Source of the DNA: JBEKSX01 sp049516635 | Lineage (GTDB): Bacteria; Bacteroidota; Ignavibacteria; Tepidaquicellales; OLB5 | Assembly: GCA_049516635.1 (NCBI GenBank) | Contig: JBEKSX010000107.1 | Location: 1 to 15,768, forward strand | DNA: 15,768 bases | Reading direction: 5' to 3' | In this document: positions 6,443 to 15,500 of the stretch, piece by piece | Position numbering within the stretch: position 1 is the stretch's first letter | Layout: each line of letters starts with the position of its first letter | Made by a program: the position numbers and the translations under genes | Notes under the pieces: model-generated | Database searches by the model: none | Told to the model about the DNA's origin: nothing | The model's input: only the letters and a program-made list of their open reading frames with translations

Positions 6443-6804
6443 ATGGAAAAAATGAAGATCTATACAAAGAACGCACCCGAACCGATCGGACCTTACTCAC
6501 AGGCGATAAAACTCGGAAACGGATTAATTTTCACTTCGGGACAAATTGCCATTGTTCCATCAACTGGTAACCTTGTACAGGGTGGGATTTAGAAAACATC
6601 AAAGCAGTTCTCGAAGCTTCCGGATGCAGTCTTTTCAGAGTAGTGAAGACAACTGTTTACATGAAGATTATGCTGCAGTTTGCTGAGATGAATGAGATTT
6701 ATGCGGAATACTTCGGAGAATCCAGGCCGGCACGCAGTACGGTCGAGGCAGCACGCCTGCCCAAAGATGCGTTGGTTATGATAGAAGCAGTAGCTGAAGA
6801 GTGA
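6443..6804 (+). pseudogene. ridA: ridA, broken by a small internal deletion and frameshift
   Basis: RidA (YjgF/YER057c/UK114) hydrolyses reactive 2-imino/enamine acids released by PLP enzymes. From ATG 6443, 49 codons read as a normal N-terminal half (NAPEPIGPYSQA, TSGQIAIVPSTGNLVQGGI), then TAG at 6590-6592. The rest of the protein continues in another frame from 6589 to TGA 6802-6804: LENIKAVLEASG, VVKTTVYMK and the signature RPARSTVEAARLPKDALVMIEAVA, with the substrate-binding Arg kept. Comparing with E. coli RidA from memory, about seven codons are missing at the junction, i.e. about 22 nt lost, which explains the frame change. The usual KDMNDF segment is also altered to KIMLQF. Either a real recent lesion or an assembly error. 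Promoter and flanks look intact. Confidence 0.9.
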
Positions 6805-6822
6805 GTTACTTCATACTCATTA

Positions 6823-7800
6823 TTATATTTTTACCTGTACCCCAATTCCCATTTCGACAGCTTTATCGTAGACCAGCTTTGCCGTTGCAACATCCTGTAT
6901 AGCAAGTCCGTTTGATTTGAACAATGTAATCTCCTTATCATTCACCCTTCCTGCTTTTTTACCGGTGATGACCTCGCCCAGCTCTGCGTAAAAATGTGAT
7001 TCATCTATCGCACCCTCTTTGAGCGGTATCATAATGTCCCCCGCTTCATTGAAGCACGCTGTTTTGGAATCACCCACGAACTTCGATCTCTTGATAATAT
7101 CCGTATCAAGCTCCCGTGCATTCGGTGTGTGGCTTCCAATACCGTTTATGTGAGTGCCTTCTTTTACTTTCTTACCCTCGAATATCGGAGAAGCTGAAGA
7201 AGTTGCCGTGCAGATTATATCCGCTTTCATCAGTTCGTCAGGTGACGAAGCTTTCATAATATCGAGCTCCAGCTTCTTAGTCATATCCACTATGAATTTA
7301 GTCATAGCTTCATCGGATATGTCATATATATATGCTCTTGAAATATCCCTTGCCTTTGTCATTGCCCATAACTGCATCCTCGCCTGTACTCCCGAACCGA
7401 ATATTCCGGCGGACATTTTACCGTTCTTCCGTGCGAGATATTTCGTTGCCACTCCGCTTGCTGCGCCCGTGCGGACTGCGGTCAGGTATCCGCCATCCAT
7501 TATGCAGATAACATCGCCCGTCTCGGGATCCTGCAATAGTACTTTACCGATAGTTGTAGGCAGGTTATACTTAGAGGGATTATTTTTGTAAACCGTTACT
7601 ACCTTGCACGCCAGAGCTTTCATTTCTTTCATGTATGCGGGCATATAGAGCGATAATCCGTCAGGCGGCGTAATACCTATCCTGAGAGGAAGTACGGCAG
7701 TTCCGTTGGCAAGCTCGGCAAATGCCTTTTCGACAATATCCATGCAATCGTTCATGTCCAGAACAGACATTACATCTTCTCTTGATAATATTAATGTCAT
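6823..7800 (-). CDS. Ornithine cyclodeaminase / mu-crystallin family NAD(P)-dependent enzyme
   Basis: 325 residues, family-typical. The N-terminal substrate domain carries K66 in ACKVVTVYKNNP, the lysine conserved in this family. MDGGYLTAVRTGAASGVATKYLAR lies at ~101-124. The Rossmann domain has GIFGSGVQAR at 132-141 for the dinucleotide, then the IGSHTPNARELD segment near 221-232 that carries a conserved acidic residue. Members include ornithine cyclodeaminase, archaeal alanine dehydrogenase, ketimine reductase and pyrroline-2-carboxylate reductase, all acting through imino-acid intermediates. Which applies here cannot be told. It converges with ridA, whose product would detoxify such imines (19 bp apart). 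A good ribosome site (AGAAGGAG) precedes the ATG. Confidence 0.88.
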   Translation of the reverse strand: MTLILSREDVMSVLDMNDCMDIVEKAFAELANGTAVLPLRIGITPPDGLSLYMPAYMKEMKALACKVVTVYKNNPSKYNLPTTIGKVLLQDPETGDVICIMDGGYLTAVRTGAASGVATKYLARKNGKMSAGIFGSGVQARMQLWAMTKARDISRAYIYDISDEAMTKFIVDMTKKLELDIMKASSPDELMKADIICTATSSASPIFEGKKVKEGTHINGIGSHTPNARELDTDIIKRSKFVGDSKTACFNEAGDIMIPLKEGAIDESHFYAELGEVITGKKAGRVNDKEITLFKSNGLAIQDVATAKLVYDKAVEMGIGVQVKI

Positions 7801-7945
7801 TAGAAACTCCTTCTAAATGATAAAATTTGAACGTAAACTCAAAATTATACTTAAAATGTAACCTAAGTAGCCCATGGTTTCAACCATGAGTAAATATTTT
7901 ATTCATCTAATCGAATAACCTCCTCTTATAAATCCATCATGACAT

Positions 7946-8001
7946 AACCCCCTTCCCTCCGGGCTTCCCCCCTTTAATTAAAGGGGGGACAGAGGGGGGT
8001 T
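7946..8001. repeat. C-run/G-run nested palindrome
   Basis: The core is a perfect 22-bp palindrome at 7967-7988: six C, TTTAATTAAA, six G. Outside it, AACCCCC (7946-7952) can pair with a G-run ending in TT (7994-8001), making a larger imperfect hairpin. Sequences of this type are scattered between genes in many Bacteroidota/Chlorobiota genomes, so this is probably a dispersed repeat. No role is evident. Confidence 0.75.
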
Positions 8002-8121
8002 TTGAAATAATTCAAGCTCTTCGATTCTTCTTTCCTATAGATGAAGCTCTAAGTTTTTAAACACAATAATAACATATAATAATCGAAATAGAAATGAGAG
8101 GAAGAGGAACAAACATAATCT

Positions 8122-8221
8122 GTCATTCTGAGGAAACGCAGTGACCGAAGAATCTCGTACCAGATGTAACGCGAGATTCTTCGTGGAGTACATCCCGCAC
8201 TCTTGCGGGGCTCAGAATGAC
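8122..8221. repeat. Dispersed ~100-bp inverted-repeat element, copy 2
   Basis: Terminal inverted repeats are GTCATTCTGAG (8122-8132) and CTCAGAATGAC (8211-8221), 11 bp and perfect. Nested inside are GAAGAATCTCG (8147-8157) with its exact reverse complement CGAGATTCTTC (8172-8182), and CCCGCA-CTCT-TGCGGG (8194-8209). It has the same plan as copy 1 at 5601-5702, but the left-internal hairpin is replaced by GAAACGCAGTGACC. It lies downstream of hppA, beyond that gene's terminator. Confidence 0.85.
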
Positions 8222-8237
8222 ATGTTTTGCGAGGTCG

Positions 8238-8268
8238 AAAAAAAAGGGTGTCTCTAAAACACCCTTTT
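8238..8268 (-). terminator. Rho-independent terminator of the rplY-pth-hppA operon
   Basis: On the minus strand AAAAGGGTGT (8268-8259) pairs perfectly with ACACCCTTTT (8251-8242) across a 7-nt loop. The T-run continues to 8238, eight T in all. It lies 21 bp past the hppA stop. Confidence 0.93.
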
Positions 8269-8289
8269 GTATAATCTGATTGAAGAACT

Positions 8290-10716
8290 TTACCTTTCGT
8301 CCTTTATCCTCATCTTATAGAACGAACGCCATACAAAGTATAATGCCACCGCGAAGAAAAATATTCCCACATAGGGAGCTGTTAAACGGAATCCTTCTGA
8401 AATAGCAATTTCCATTGCAAGCATACCGAACAAAGTTGTAAACTTGATGATTGGATTTAATGCCACCGATGAAGTATCTTTGAACGGGTCACCGACCGTG
8501 TCACCAATGACTGTTGCATCGTGGAGCGGTGTTCCTTTTTCTTTCAGCTCAACTTCCACAACTTTCTTCGCATTGTCCCATGCCCCGCCTCCGTTTGCCA
8601 TGAATACCGCCTGAAACAATCCGAACACAGCAATCGATACAAGGTAACTTATGAAAAACGATGCTGGCGCTGCAATTTTGGCTTTAGCTGCAGGGTCCAT
8701 AGCTGCTGTCAGAGCACCCGGTGAGGAGAAAAATGCAAAAGCCAGAGCAAATGAGAATATTGCAATGAATATATTGAACATACCTGTCTGAGCATACTGA
8801 GTGCATATCTTTACAACTTCTTTAGAGGTTTCCGTCGATGCGCTTTTGCTCGCGTGTTCATCCAGATGGATATTCTTCTTGATATATGCAACCGCACGGT
8901 ATGCACCCGTAGTTACCGCCTGTATCGACGCTCCCGTGAACCAGTATATAACCGCCCCTCCGCAAATGAACCCCAGAATAGAATACGGATTTAAAATATT
9001 TAATATTGCTTCCGGTGTTATACCAAGATTTTGTTTAATAACCAGTATCAGCGAGAATATCATTGTTGTAGCACCTACCACAGCCGTTCCGATAAGCACA
9101 GGTTTTGCCGTTGCCTTGAACGTATTACCCGCTCCGTCATTTGCTTCGAGGTAATATTTCGCTTTCTCAAAGTCAGGCTTGAATCCAAAATCTCTTTCTA
9201 TTTCGGCGGGAGCATCTTTGTTCTCTTCAATAAGGGATAATTCATAAATGGACTGGGCATTATCTGTTACGGGTCCGTAGCTATCGACTGCGATGGTAAC
9301 CGGTCCCATACCGAGGAAACCGAATGCAACAAGTCCGAACGCAAATATTGAAGGATATATCATGAACGCATCCAGCCCGAACCCGCTTGCAAAATAAGCA
9401 ATGAACATCAGCACGAAGAAAACCATACCCTGCCAGAACGCGCTGAAGTTTCCCGCAACCAGTCCGGATAATATAGTAAGAGATGCTCCTCCTTCGCGTG
9501 ACGCTCTTACTATCTCGTTAACGTGTTTCGATTTTGTGCTGGTAAAGATTTTTGTGAACTCCGGTATTAACGCAGCACCAACCGTTCCGCAGCTTATAAT
9601 AATCGATAATGTAAGCCAGAGATTACCGGGAAGATGTCCGATTATCAGGCTGCTAACAGCGAATGTTGAGACTATAGAAAGCACCGATGTAATCCACACC
9701 AACGATGTAAGCGGCTTTTCAAAGTCTATCTCATCTTTATGCCCGTATCTCGCCTGGCTCAAGGCTTTATTTACCCAGAATGAAACTACAGACGTAACTA
9801 TCATCATGATACGCATTGCGAATATCCACGTCAGCAGTTCTCTCTGGTATTCGATCGAAGTAACGGCAAGTACTATAAAGCTTATCAGTGCAACACCTGT
9901 TACGCCGTAAGTTTCAAAGCCGTCGGCAGTGGGTCCCACGCTGTCACCTGCATTATCGCCGGTGCAGTCCGCAATGACTCCAGGGTTGCGGGGATCATCT
10001 TCTTTTATCTTGAACACTATCTTCATCAGGTCGGAACCTATATCCGCTATCTTCGTGAATATTCCGCCCGCAATTCTCAGTGCACTTGCACCCAGCGATT
10101 CACCGATTGCAAAACCTACGAAGCTTGCCCCCGCGTACGCTCTCGGCACAAAGAGCAGGATTATCAGCATCATAATAAGCTCGACGCAGACAAGCATCAC
10201 GCCGATACTCATCCCGGCATCGAGCGGGATATTAAGAAGCCTTATGGGTTTGCGCTGCAGCGATGCAAAAGCCATGCGGCTGTTCGCAAGTGTGTTCATC
10301 CTGATACCGAACCATGCAACGCTGTAAGAACCAAGAATACCAATCACGGACCACATCAATATCAGCAGTACCCCGCCGATGGGATTTTGCTGGAGATAAC
10401 CGAAATAGAATGCGATACATGCACCGATAAATATCTCCAGTACTACTAAAAATTTACCCTGTTGTATGAGATACGTTTTGCAGGTCTCAAAAATTGTATG
10501 AGCCACATCCAGCATGGACTGGTGCGCTTTCAGTCTTCTGACCTTGAAGAACTGGTACAGACCGAAACACAATCCCAGTATGCAAACGATAATGCCTATC
10601 GAAAGCAGGCTGTTCTGCGAGGCTGTGAGCTCCGGTATCTTCAGGTCCGCTTCACCCGCTAAAGATACGGCAGAGCCGAAAAACATTATTAAAATACCCG
10701 GAATTAATTTTCTCAT
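8290..10716 (-). CDS. hppA: Membrane-bound proton-translocating pyrophosphatase (divergent subfamily)
   Basis: 808 residues, longer than most mPPases (~660-770), with many hydrophobic helices. It hydrolyses cytosolic PPi and pumps ions across the membrane. PPi/Mg-binding motifs are present: DIGSD 225-229, EDDPRNPGVIAD 239-250, GDNAGDSVGPTADGFE 253-268, DSYGPVTDNAQSI 478-490, GGAWDNAKK 710-718 and GDTVGDPFKDTSS 738-750. The usual DVGADLVGKVE is changed to DIGSDLMKIVF, one residue shorter. K534 in NTFKATAKP occupies the position where Lys marks K+-independent enzymes and Ala marks K+-dependent ones. These features recall the divergent H+-pumping, Na+-sensitive clade described from Chlorobium limicola and Cellulomonas fimi, so H+ transport is my inference. 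The N-terminus has an extra hydrophobic segment or signal-like region. It starts 30 bp after pth, no ribosome site is visible, and a strong terminator follows. Confidence 0.94.
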   Translation of the reverse strand: MRKLIPGILIMFFGSAVSLAGEADLKIPELTASQNSLLSIGIIVCILGLCFGLYQFFKVRRLKAHQSMLDVAHTIFETCKTYLIQQGKFLVVLEIFIGACIAFYFGYLQQNPIGGVLLILMWSVIGILGSYSVAWFGIRMNTLANSRMAFASLQRKPIRLLNIPLDAGMSIGVMLVCVELIMMLIILLFVPRAYAGASFVGFAIGESLGASALRIAGGIFTKIADIGSDLMKIVFKIKEDDPRNPGVIADCTGDNAGDSVGPTADGFETYGVTGVALISFIVLAVTSIEYQRELLTWIFAMRIMMIVTSVVSFWVNKALSQARYGHKDEIDFEKPLTSLVWITSVLSIVSTFAVSSLIIGHLPGNLWLTLSIIISCGTVGAALIPEFTKIFTSTKSKHVNEIVRASREGGASLTILSGLVAGNFSAFWQGMVFFVLMFIAYFASGFGLDAFMIYPSIFAFGLVAFGFLGMGPVTIAVDSYGPVTDNAQSIYELSLIEENKDAPAEIERDFGFKPDFEKAKYYLEANDGAGNTFKATAKPVLIGTAVVGATTMIFSLILVIKQNLGITPEAILNILNPYSILGFICGGAVIYWFTGASIQAVTTGAYRAVAYIKKNIHLDEHASKSASTETSKEVVKICTQYAQTGMFNIFIAIFSFALAFAFFSSPGALTAAMDPAAKAKIAAPASFFISYLVSIAVFGLFQAVFMANGGGAWDNAKKVVEVELKEKGTPLHDATVIGDTVGDPFKDTSSVALNPIIKFTTLFGMLAMEIAISEGFRLTAPYVGIFFFAVALYFVWRSFYKMRIKDER

Positions 10717-10746
10717 ATAAATTAAATTAAGTTTACCTAATGTATG

Positions 10747-11391
10747 CTATTGTACTTTTGATGGTCTATCCCCGGGGTCTTCCGGAGATTCGGGTTTATC
10801 AAGATAATTCCTGTTATACTCATTCATAGTGACTTTTATTCCTTTGTCAATAAAGCTCAGCACTGCATCCTTAGCAGCTTCAATAATTTTATCAAGGTCT
10901 TTTTGTTCTTCTTCAGTGAAATCAGATAGGACGTATCCGGCAAGATCATACGTATCTTCGGCTTTGAATTTTTCCAACTCCTTTTCGTTTTTTATACCTA
11001 TACGGAGACGCGGAACTTCCTCCGTTTGCATCTCATAGATGATCGAGTTCATTCCTTTTTGCCCCCCTCCGCTCCCGGAAGCTTTCATACGGATTGTTCC
11101 GAAATCCAGGTCTGCATCGTCATATATGATAAGAGTGTTCTGAAGCTGTACCTCATATTCTTCAAAAAATTCTCTCACAGCGGTACCGCTCATGTTCATA
11201 TATGTGACAGGCTTCATAAGGATAATATCATTATCGTTGTATTCCGCAGAAGCCGCCAGATAATGATTTTCCTGTTCAAAAGATCTTATTTTAAAGAGCC
11301 CGGCAAGCTTATCAATAACCATAAAACCGGAATTGTGTCTCGTGTTGAAATACCGCGTTCCCGGGTTGCCCAAGCCGATTATAAGATACAT
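10747..11391 (-). CDS. pth: Peptidyl-tRNA hydrolase
   Basis: 214 residues against ~190 usual; the excess is a proline/acidic tail (DKPESPEDPGDRPSKVQ). It releases tRNA from peptidyl-tRNA that drops off ribosomes. Active-site residues are visible: N9 in GLGNPG, catalytic H19 in NTRHNSG, N66 in MNMSG and D91 in YDDADLDFG. GSGGGQKGMNSI follows, where many homologues have GG(H/Q)NGL, so Lys stands at the Asn position. The gene begins 8 bp after the rplY stop, the common L25-Pth pairing in bacteria, and leads into hppA. Confidence 0.97.
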   Translation of the reverse strand: MYLIIGLGNPGTRYFNTRHNSGFMVIDKLAGLFKIRSFEQENHYLAASAEYNDNDIILMKPVTYMNMSGTAVREFFEEYEVQLQNTLIIYDDADLDFGTIRMKASGSGGGQKGMNSIIYEMQTEEVPRLRIGIKNEKELEKFKAEDTYDLAGYVLSDFTEEEQKDLDKIIEAAKDAVLSFIDKGIKVTMNEYNRNYLDKPESPEDPGDRPSKVQ

Positions 11392-11399
11392 CGGAGAAA

Positions 11400-12074
11400 T
11401 TATTTCTCTTCTTCTGGTTCTTCTTTTTTGCCTTTGGAGATGACTTCGGGTTCAGCTTTTTCTTCCTCGCCCTCAGCGGGTACTGCTTCACCTTCGGCTG
11501 CAGGAGGTGCCTCAACAACCTCGATAGTCGGCGGAACAACCGCAACAACCGTTGTATCGGGACTATCAAGTATCTCGAAATTCTCATGCGGAAGCTCGCT
11601 TACGTGGATAGAATCGCCTATCATCAGGCTCTCGATGTTTACTTCGATGTGGGAAGGAATATCTTTCGGCAGACACTCGATCTCAACCCTGTGAAGTGAA
11701 TGCTGAATTATACCACCCTCTTTCACTCCAAGGGGAGAGCCTATTATCGCTATTGGAATTTCCAATTTTATCTTTTCATGCTCGGCTATTCCGAGCAGGT
11801 CAAAATGGACAGGCTTATCGGAGATGGGATCGAATTGTACGTCTTTTAATATACAGTTATATGACGAATCCATACCATCTATCTTAAGATTGATTATATG
11901 GACTTCTGAAGTATAAACGAATTGGTGTAAAGCAATATCCTTCACATAAATCGGGATAGATTTAGTGCCTCTATAATAGAATATACCGGGCACGTTCCCT
12001 TGTTTACGGCCGGTTTTCAGCGCTGAATTAGCTATATCTTCTCTTTTCCTGGCAGTTAAATTCTTGACAGCCAT
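11400..12074 (-). CDS. rplY: 50S ribosomal protein L25, CTC type
   Basis: 224 residues, the long two-domain (general stress protein CTC) form. The N-terminal L25 5S-rRNA-binding domain (~1-95) opens VKNLTARKRE and contains GNVPGIFYYRG and LKDVQFDPISDKPVHFDLL. The beta-rich C-terminal TL5-like domain (~100-190) contains EGGIIQHSLHRVEIECLPKDIPSHIEVNIESL. The tail is low-complexity Ala/Pro/Glu/Lys. It binds 5S rRNA on the central protuberance. It is the first gene of the rplY-pth-hppA run. No Shine-Dalgarno sequence precedes the ATG; a promoter candidate lies 48 bp upstream. The prs gene that often precedes it elsewhere is absent. Confidence 0.95.
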   Translation of the reverse strand: MAVKNLTARKREDIANSALKTGRKQGNVPGIFYYRGTKSIPIYVKDIALHQFVYTSEVHIINLKIDGMDSSYNCILKDVQFDPISDKPVHFDLLGIAEHEKIKLEIPIAIIGSPLGVKEGGIIQHSLHRVEIECLPKDIPSHIEVNIESLMIGDSIHVSELPHENFEILDSPDTTVVAVVPPTIEVVEAPPAAEGEAVPAEGEEEKAEPEVISKGKKEEPEEEK

Positions 12075-12121
12075 AGTATTATGTGGTTATTAAGTTATAA
12101 AATTCTAATGTTCAAAGACAA

Positions 12122-12152
12122 CAAAAATACTCAAAAATTGAAACTTAGTCAA
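12122..12152 (-). promoter_or_regulatory. Candidate promoter of rplY-pth-hppA (TTG-N20-TATTTTTG)
   Basis: On the minus strand TTG at 12152-12150, a 20-bp spacer, then TATTTTTG at 12129-12122, 47 bp before the rplY ATG. Boxes and spacing are identical to the ridA candidate at 6393-6423. Confidence 0.5.
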
Positions 12153-12278
12153 TTGAAAGATTAGGGGATAAAGAACGGATAAATATGTTCACAATTTGCA
12201 CAGAAAATAGGAGTTATCTTGATTTCCCCTTTTAAGCTTTCCTGCACTCAAGCTGGAAAAGGTGCAGAGGGAATCTTG

Positions 12279-12449
12279 ATTGTGAAAGTATTCGGTATCC
12301 TCGACCAAGAAATAGACATACTTTTTAACGAACGGTTAAAACCTGGAACATACGAGACAGCGTGGTGTGCAAGAAATAATCGGAGTGGAATATACTTTAT
12401 ATCAAATAGCGATCCATTCGAACAAACTACAACCAGGAAACCCTTAATA
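12279..12449 (+). pseudogene. Remnant of a T9SS C-terminal sorting domain
   Basis: An open frame at 12219-12533 contains VKVFGILDQEIDILFNERLK, then PGTYETAW, RSGIYFISNS and ending KPLIF. This follows the type-A sorting domain pattern 'VYNILGQEV..LV.E...PGTYEV.W...LSSGIYFY......KM.L.K', including the Gly of the turn and the SGIYF strand. Such domains sit at the C-terminus of secreted proteins in this phylum. Here there is no passenger before it, the key spacer and the final lysine strand are eroded, and ~60 extra residues follow. It therefore looks like the decayed end of a former surface-protein gene. An independent small protein is less likely. Confidence 0.55.
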
Positions 12450-12569
12450 TTTCATAGTTTTAGGTCAATTATTAACATAAATACCGTGATTTGGGTATGT
12501 ACAGCTACTCTAAATGGTGTATTTTTGATATAGTGGTATTACTTTTTTTAACTAACTTATTTAGGGTAC

Positions 12570-15500
12570 ATGAAAAAACTCATCATTCTTGGGAAGAAAA
12601 TTCCCTTTTCTAGGATACTATTAAGCGTTTGCTTAATAATATCTCTCACAAAAATTTCTCATGCACAAAGCTGGGTAACACTTGGCAGCGGAACAAACAA
12701 CATTGTTTATGCAATGACTGTTTATAACAATCAGCTCGTTGCTGCGGGTAATTTTACAACAGCGGGAGGAAACACGGCAAACTATATCGCTGTGTGGAAC
12801 GGAACGTCCTGGTCGGCTCTTGGCACGGGATTCAATAACACAGTATATGCGCTTACTGTTTATAACGGCAATCTGGTTGCGGGCGGCAGCTTCACTACTG
12901 CAGGAGGTGTAACAGCGCACAGGATTGCTGCCTGGAATGGGACTACATGGGCTCCTCTTGGCTCCGGCATAGATAACGGGCAGGTTAATGCGCTTGTGGT
13001 TTACTCCGGCAATCTTGTTGCAGGAGGAACGTTTACAACCATTAATTCGATAACAATGAATATGATAGCCAAATGGAACGGCACCGCCTGGTCTATTCTT
13101 ACAAATGGACTAAATAACCAGGTAAATTCTCTTGCTCTTTATAATGGTGACCTGATAGTTGGAGGCAGATTTTCTACAGCCGGAGTCACTAATACAAATA
13201 GAATTGCAAGGTGGAACGGCACTGCATGGTTCGCACTCGCTTCGGGGATAGATAACGGATATGTATATGCTCTTTGTGTCTATAATAATACTTTAATCGC
13301 CGGAGGTACTTTTTCCTCGATAAACGGAGTAACATATAATAATATTGCAAGCTGGAATGGCACAGCATGGTCGCGTCTTTCCAGCGGAGTAAATAATGGT
13401 CTCCGAGCTCTTACCTTATATTCCGGAGACCTGTATGCCGGAGGGCAATTCAGTACCGCGGGTGGTAATTCTGCTTCGATGATCGCAAAATGGAACGGTT
13501 CAGCCTGGTCTGCTTTAGGTTCCGGGATAACTGGTACCGCGGTGTATTCATTATCAGCATATGGCGGTTTATTAACTGCAGGAGGAAATTTTACTACTGC
13601 GGGAGGACAGAGCGCAAATAATATTGCAAGATGGGGAGCCGCACCTTCGGCTCCGACTCTGGTATCACCCGCTAATAACTCCACAAACCAATCTCTTACC
13701 CCAACGCTGGATTGGAGTGATGTTACTAATGCCTTTACTTATAGGGTTCAGGTTTCTACGAACAGTTCTTTTTCTTCTACGGTTATTGATACCTCAGGAC
13801 TTTCCGCTTCACAATTTATTGTTCCGTCCGGAAAACTCTATGCAGGTATTACTTATTACTGGAGAGCCAATGCATCGAATGGAGCCGGCACAAGTGCGTA
13901 TTCATCCGTCTGGCAATTTACAACACTGGCATTAGGTTCCCCGACACTAATTTCTCCTTTGAATGGTTCAGTGAACCAAACCTTTACACCTTTATTGGAT
14001 TGGTCTGACGTGTCCGGAGCTCTAAATTACAGGATACAGATCTCAACTGATTCCTTATTCGGTACAACAACTTTCGATACTACAGGAGTAACAGTATCCC
14101 AATTGACTGTTCCGTCCGGGAAATTGTTGAGTCATACTGTCTACTATTGGAGAGTAAATGCTTCTAACGGAAGCAGCTCAGGTTCATGGTCAGCCGTATG
14201 GCACTTTAGAACTATTTTTTCAATTCCAACTTTACTCTTACCGGCAAATGGCGCTTTAGGAGTATCACAGACTCCGTTACTGGATTGGACTGATGTTACG
14301 GGCGCTTCCAACTACAGGGTGCAGGTTTCTACAAGCTCTGCCTTTACAACGACCGCGATAGACCAGTCAGGTTTGACTGCTTCTCAATTCCAGGTGAGCG
14401 GATATTTGACACAAAGCACAGTCTATTACTGGAGAGCGAGAGCATATACGGGGAGCGATTCAAGTTCTTGGACAGGTGCTTTCTCATTCACTACACAGGC
14501 AGTGGGTGTTCCGTCACTATTAACCCCTGTAAACGGAGCTGTCGGGCAATTATTAACTCCTCTTCTGGATTGGTCAGATGTTGCTTCCGCCACAAGCTAC
14601 AGGGTTCAAGTTTCTATAGATTCTTTATTCAGCTCACCGGTATTTGATACATCCGGCGTAGCCATATCCCAATTGACAATTCCATCGGGTAAATTAACCA
14701 ATGGGACTGTATACTACTGGAGAGTAAATGCATCCAATAGCGGAGGTACAGGGTTGTGGTCGTCCATTAGGCATTTTAAGACCTTACTTTTAGTGCCTGT
14801 CTTGTTAACGCCATCAAATGGTACTTTAGGCGCATCCCTGTCACCCTTACTGGACTGGACCGATGTAACCGGGGCATCCAACTACAGGGTACAGGTTTCC
14901 TTGAGTTCAAGCTTTAGTACAACAGTTATTAATCAGTCGGGATTAACCGCATCACAATACCAGGTTACTTCGGGACTGCTCACGTATAATACAACTTATT
15001 ATTGGAGAGCCATTGCTTACACAGGAACCGATTCGAGCGCATGGACAGGTGCTTTCTCATTTACTACACTGGCATTGGGCGTTCCGTCTTTAGTCAGTCC
15101 TGTAAATGGAGCTGTTGGTCAATCCTTAACATCGCTTCTCGATTGGAATGACGTAAGCGGGGCAACAAGCTACGGGATCCAGGTTTCAACTGATTCTTTG
15201 TTTAGTTCAAGAGTAATTGATACAACAGGTATAGCAGTATCACAGTTGACAATCCCTTCAGGCAGATTGATCAATGGCACAATTTACTATTGGAGAGTAA
15301 ATGCCGTGTCTGGAGGTATTCCGGGTTCATGGTCAGCTGCATGGCATTTCAAAACAATTCTTTCGGTGGCAACATTACTTTCACCGTCCAATGGCGCTTT
15401 AGGAGTATCCCTGATTCCGTTATTGGATTGGTCTGATGTCACGGGCGCTTCTAACTACAGGGTACAGGTTTCCACGAGCTCTGCCTTCACTACCAATGTG

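Larger units (their letters stand above)
7801..8289. other. 489-bp repeat-rich intergenic region
   Basis: No gene was found. It holds a possible -7 box for the dehydrogenase (TAATTTTG on the minus strand, 7847-7840, without a matching -33). It also holds a small palindrome CATGGTT-TC-AACCATG (7873-7888), a C/G-run palindrome (7946-8001), copy 2 of the ~100-bp inverted-repeat element (8122-8221) and the hppA terminator (8238-8268). Confidence 0.8.

Noticed and set aside
7840..7847. Full promoter for the ornithine cyclodeaminase-family gene
   Set aside because: TAATTTTG is present on the minus strand but no TTG lies 17-23 bp upstream, so it is mentioned only as a possible -7 box.
11026..11694. 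222-codon plus-strand open frame opposite pth and rplY
   Set aside because: It spans two well-supported genes on the other strand and its translation is compositionally odd; a shadow frame.
12672..13643. Recent tandem slippage as the origin of the seven blade repeats
   Set aside because: The units have diverged strongly at DNA level with only structural residues kept, so they are old domain repeats rather than a young satellite.
13280..13935. Open frames inside the propeller/FN3 region (minus 134 codons, plus 103 codons)
   Set aside because: Repetitive Pro/Ala or Leu/Arg translations that mirror the codon periodicity of the large repeat protein, which is open throughout in its own frame.
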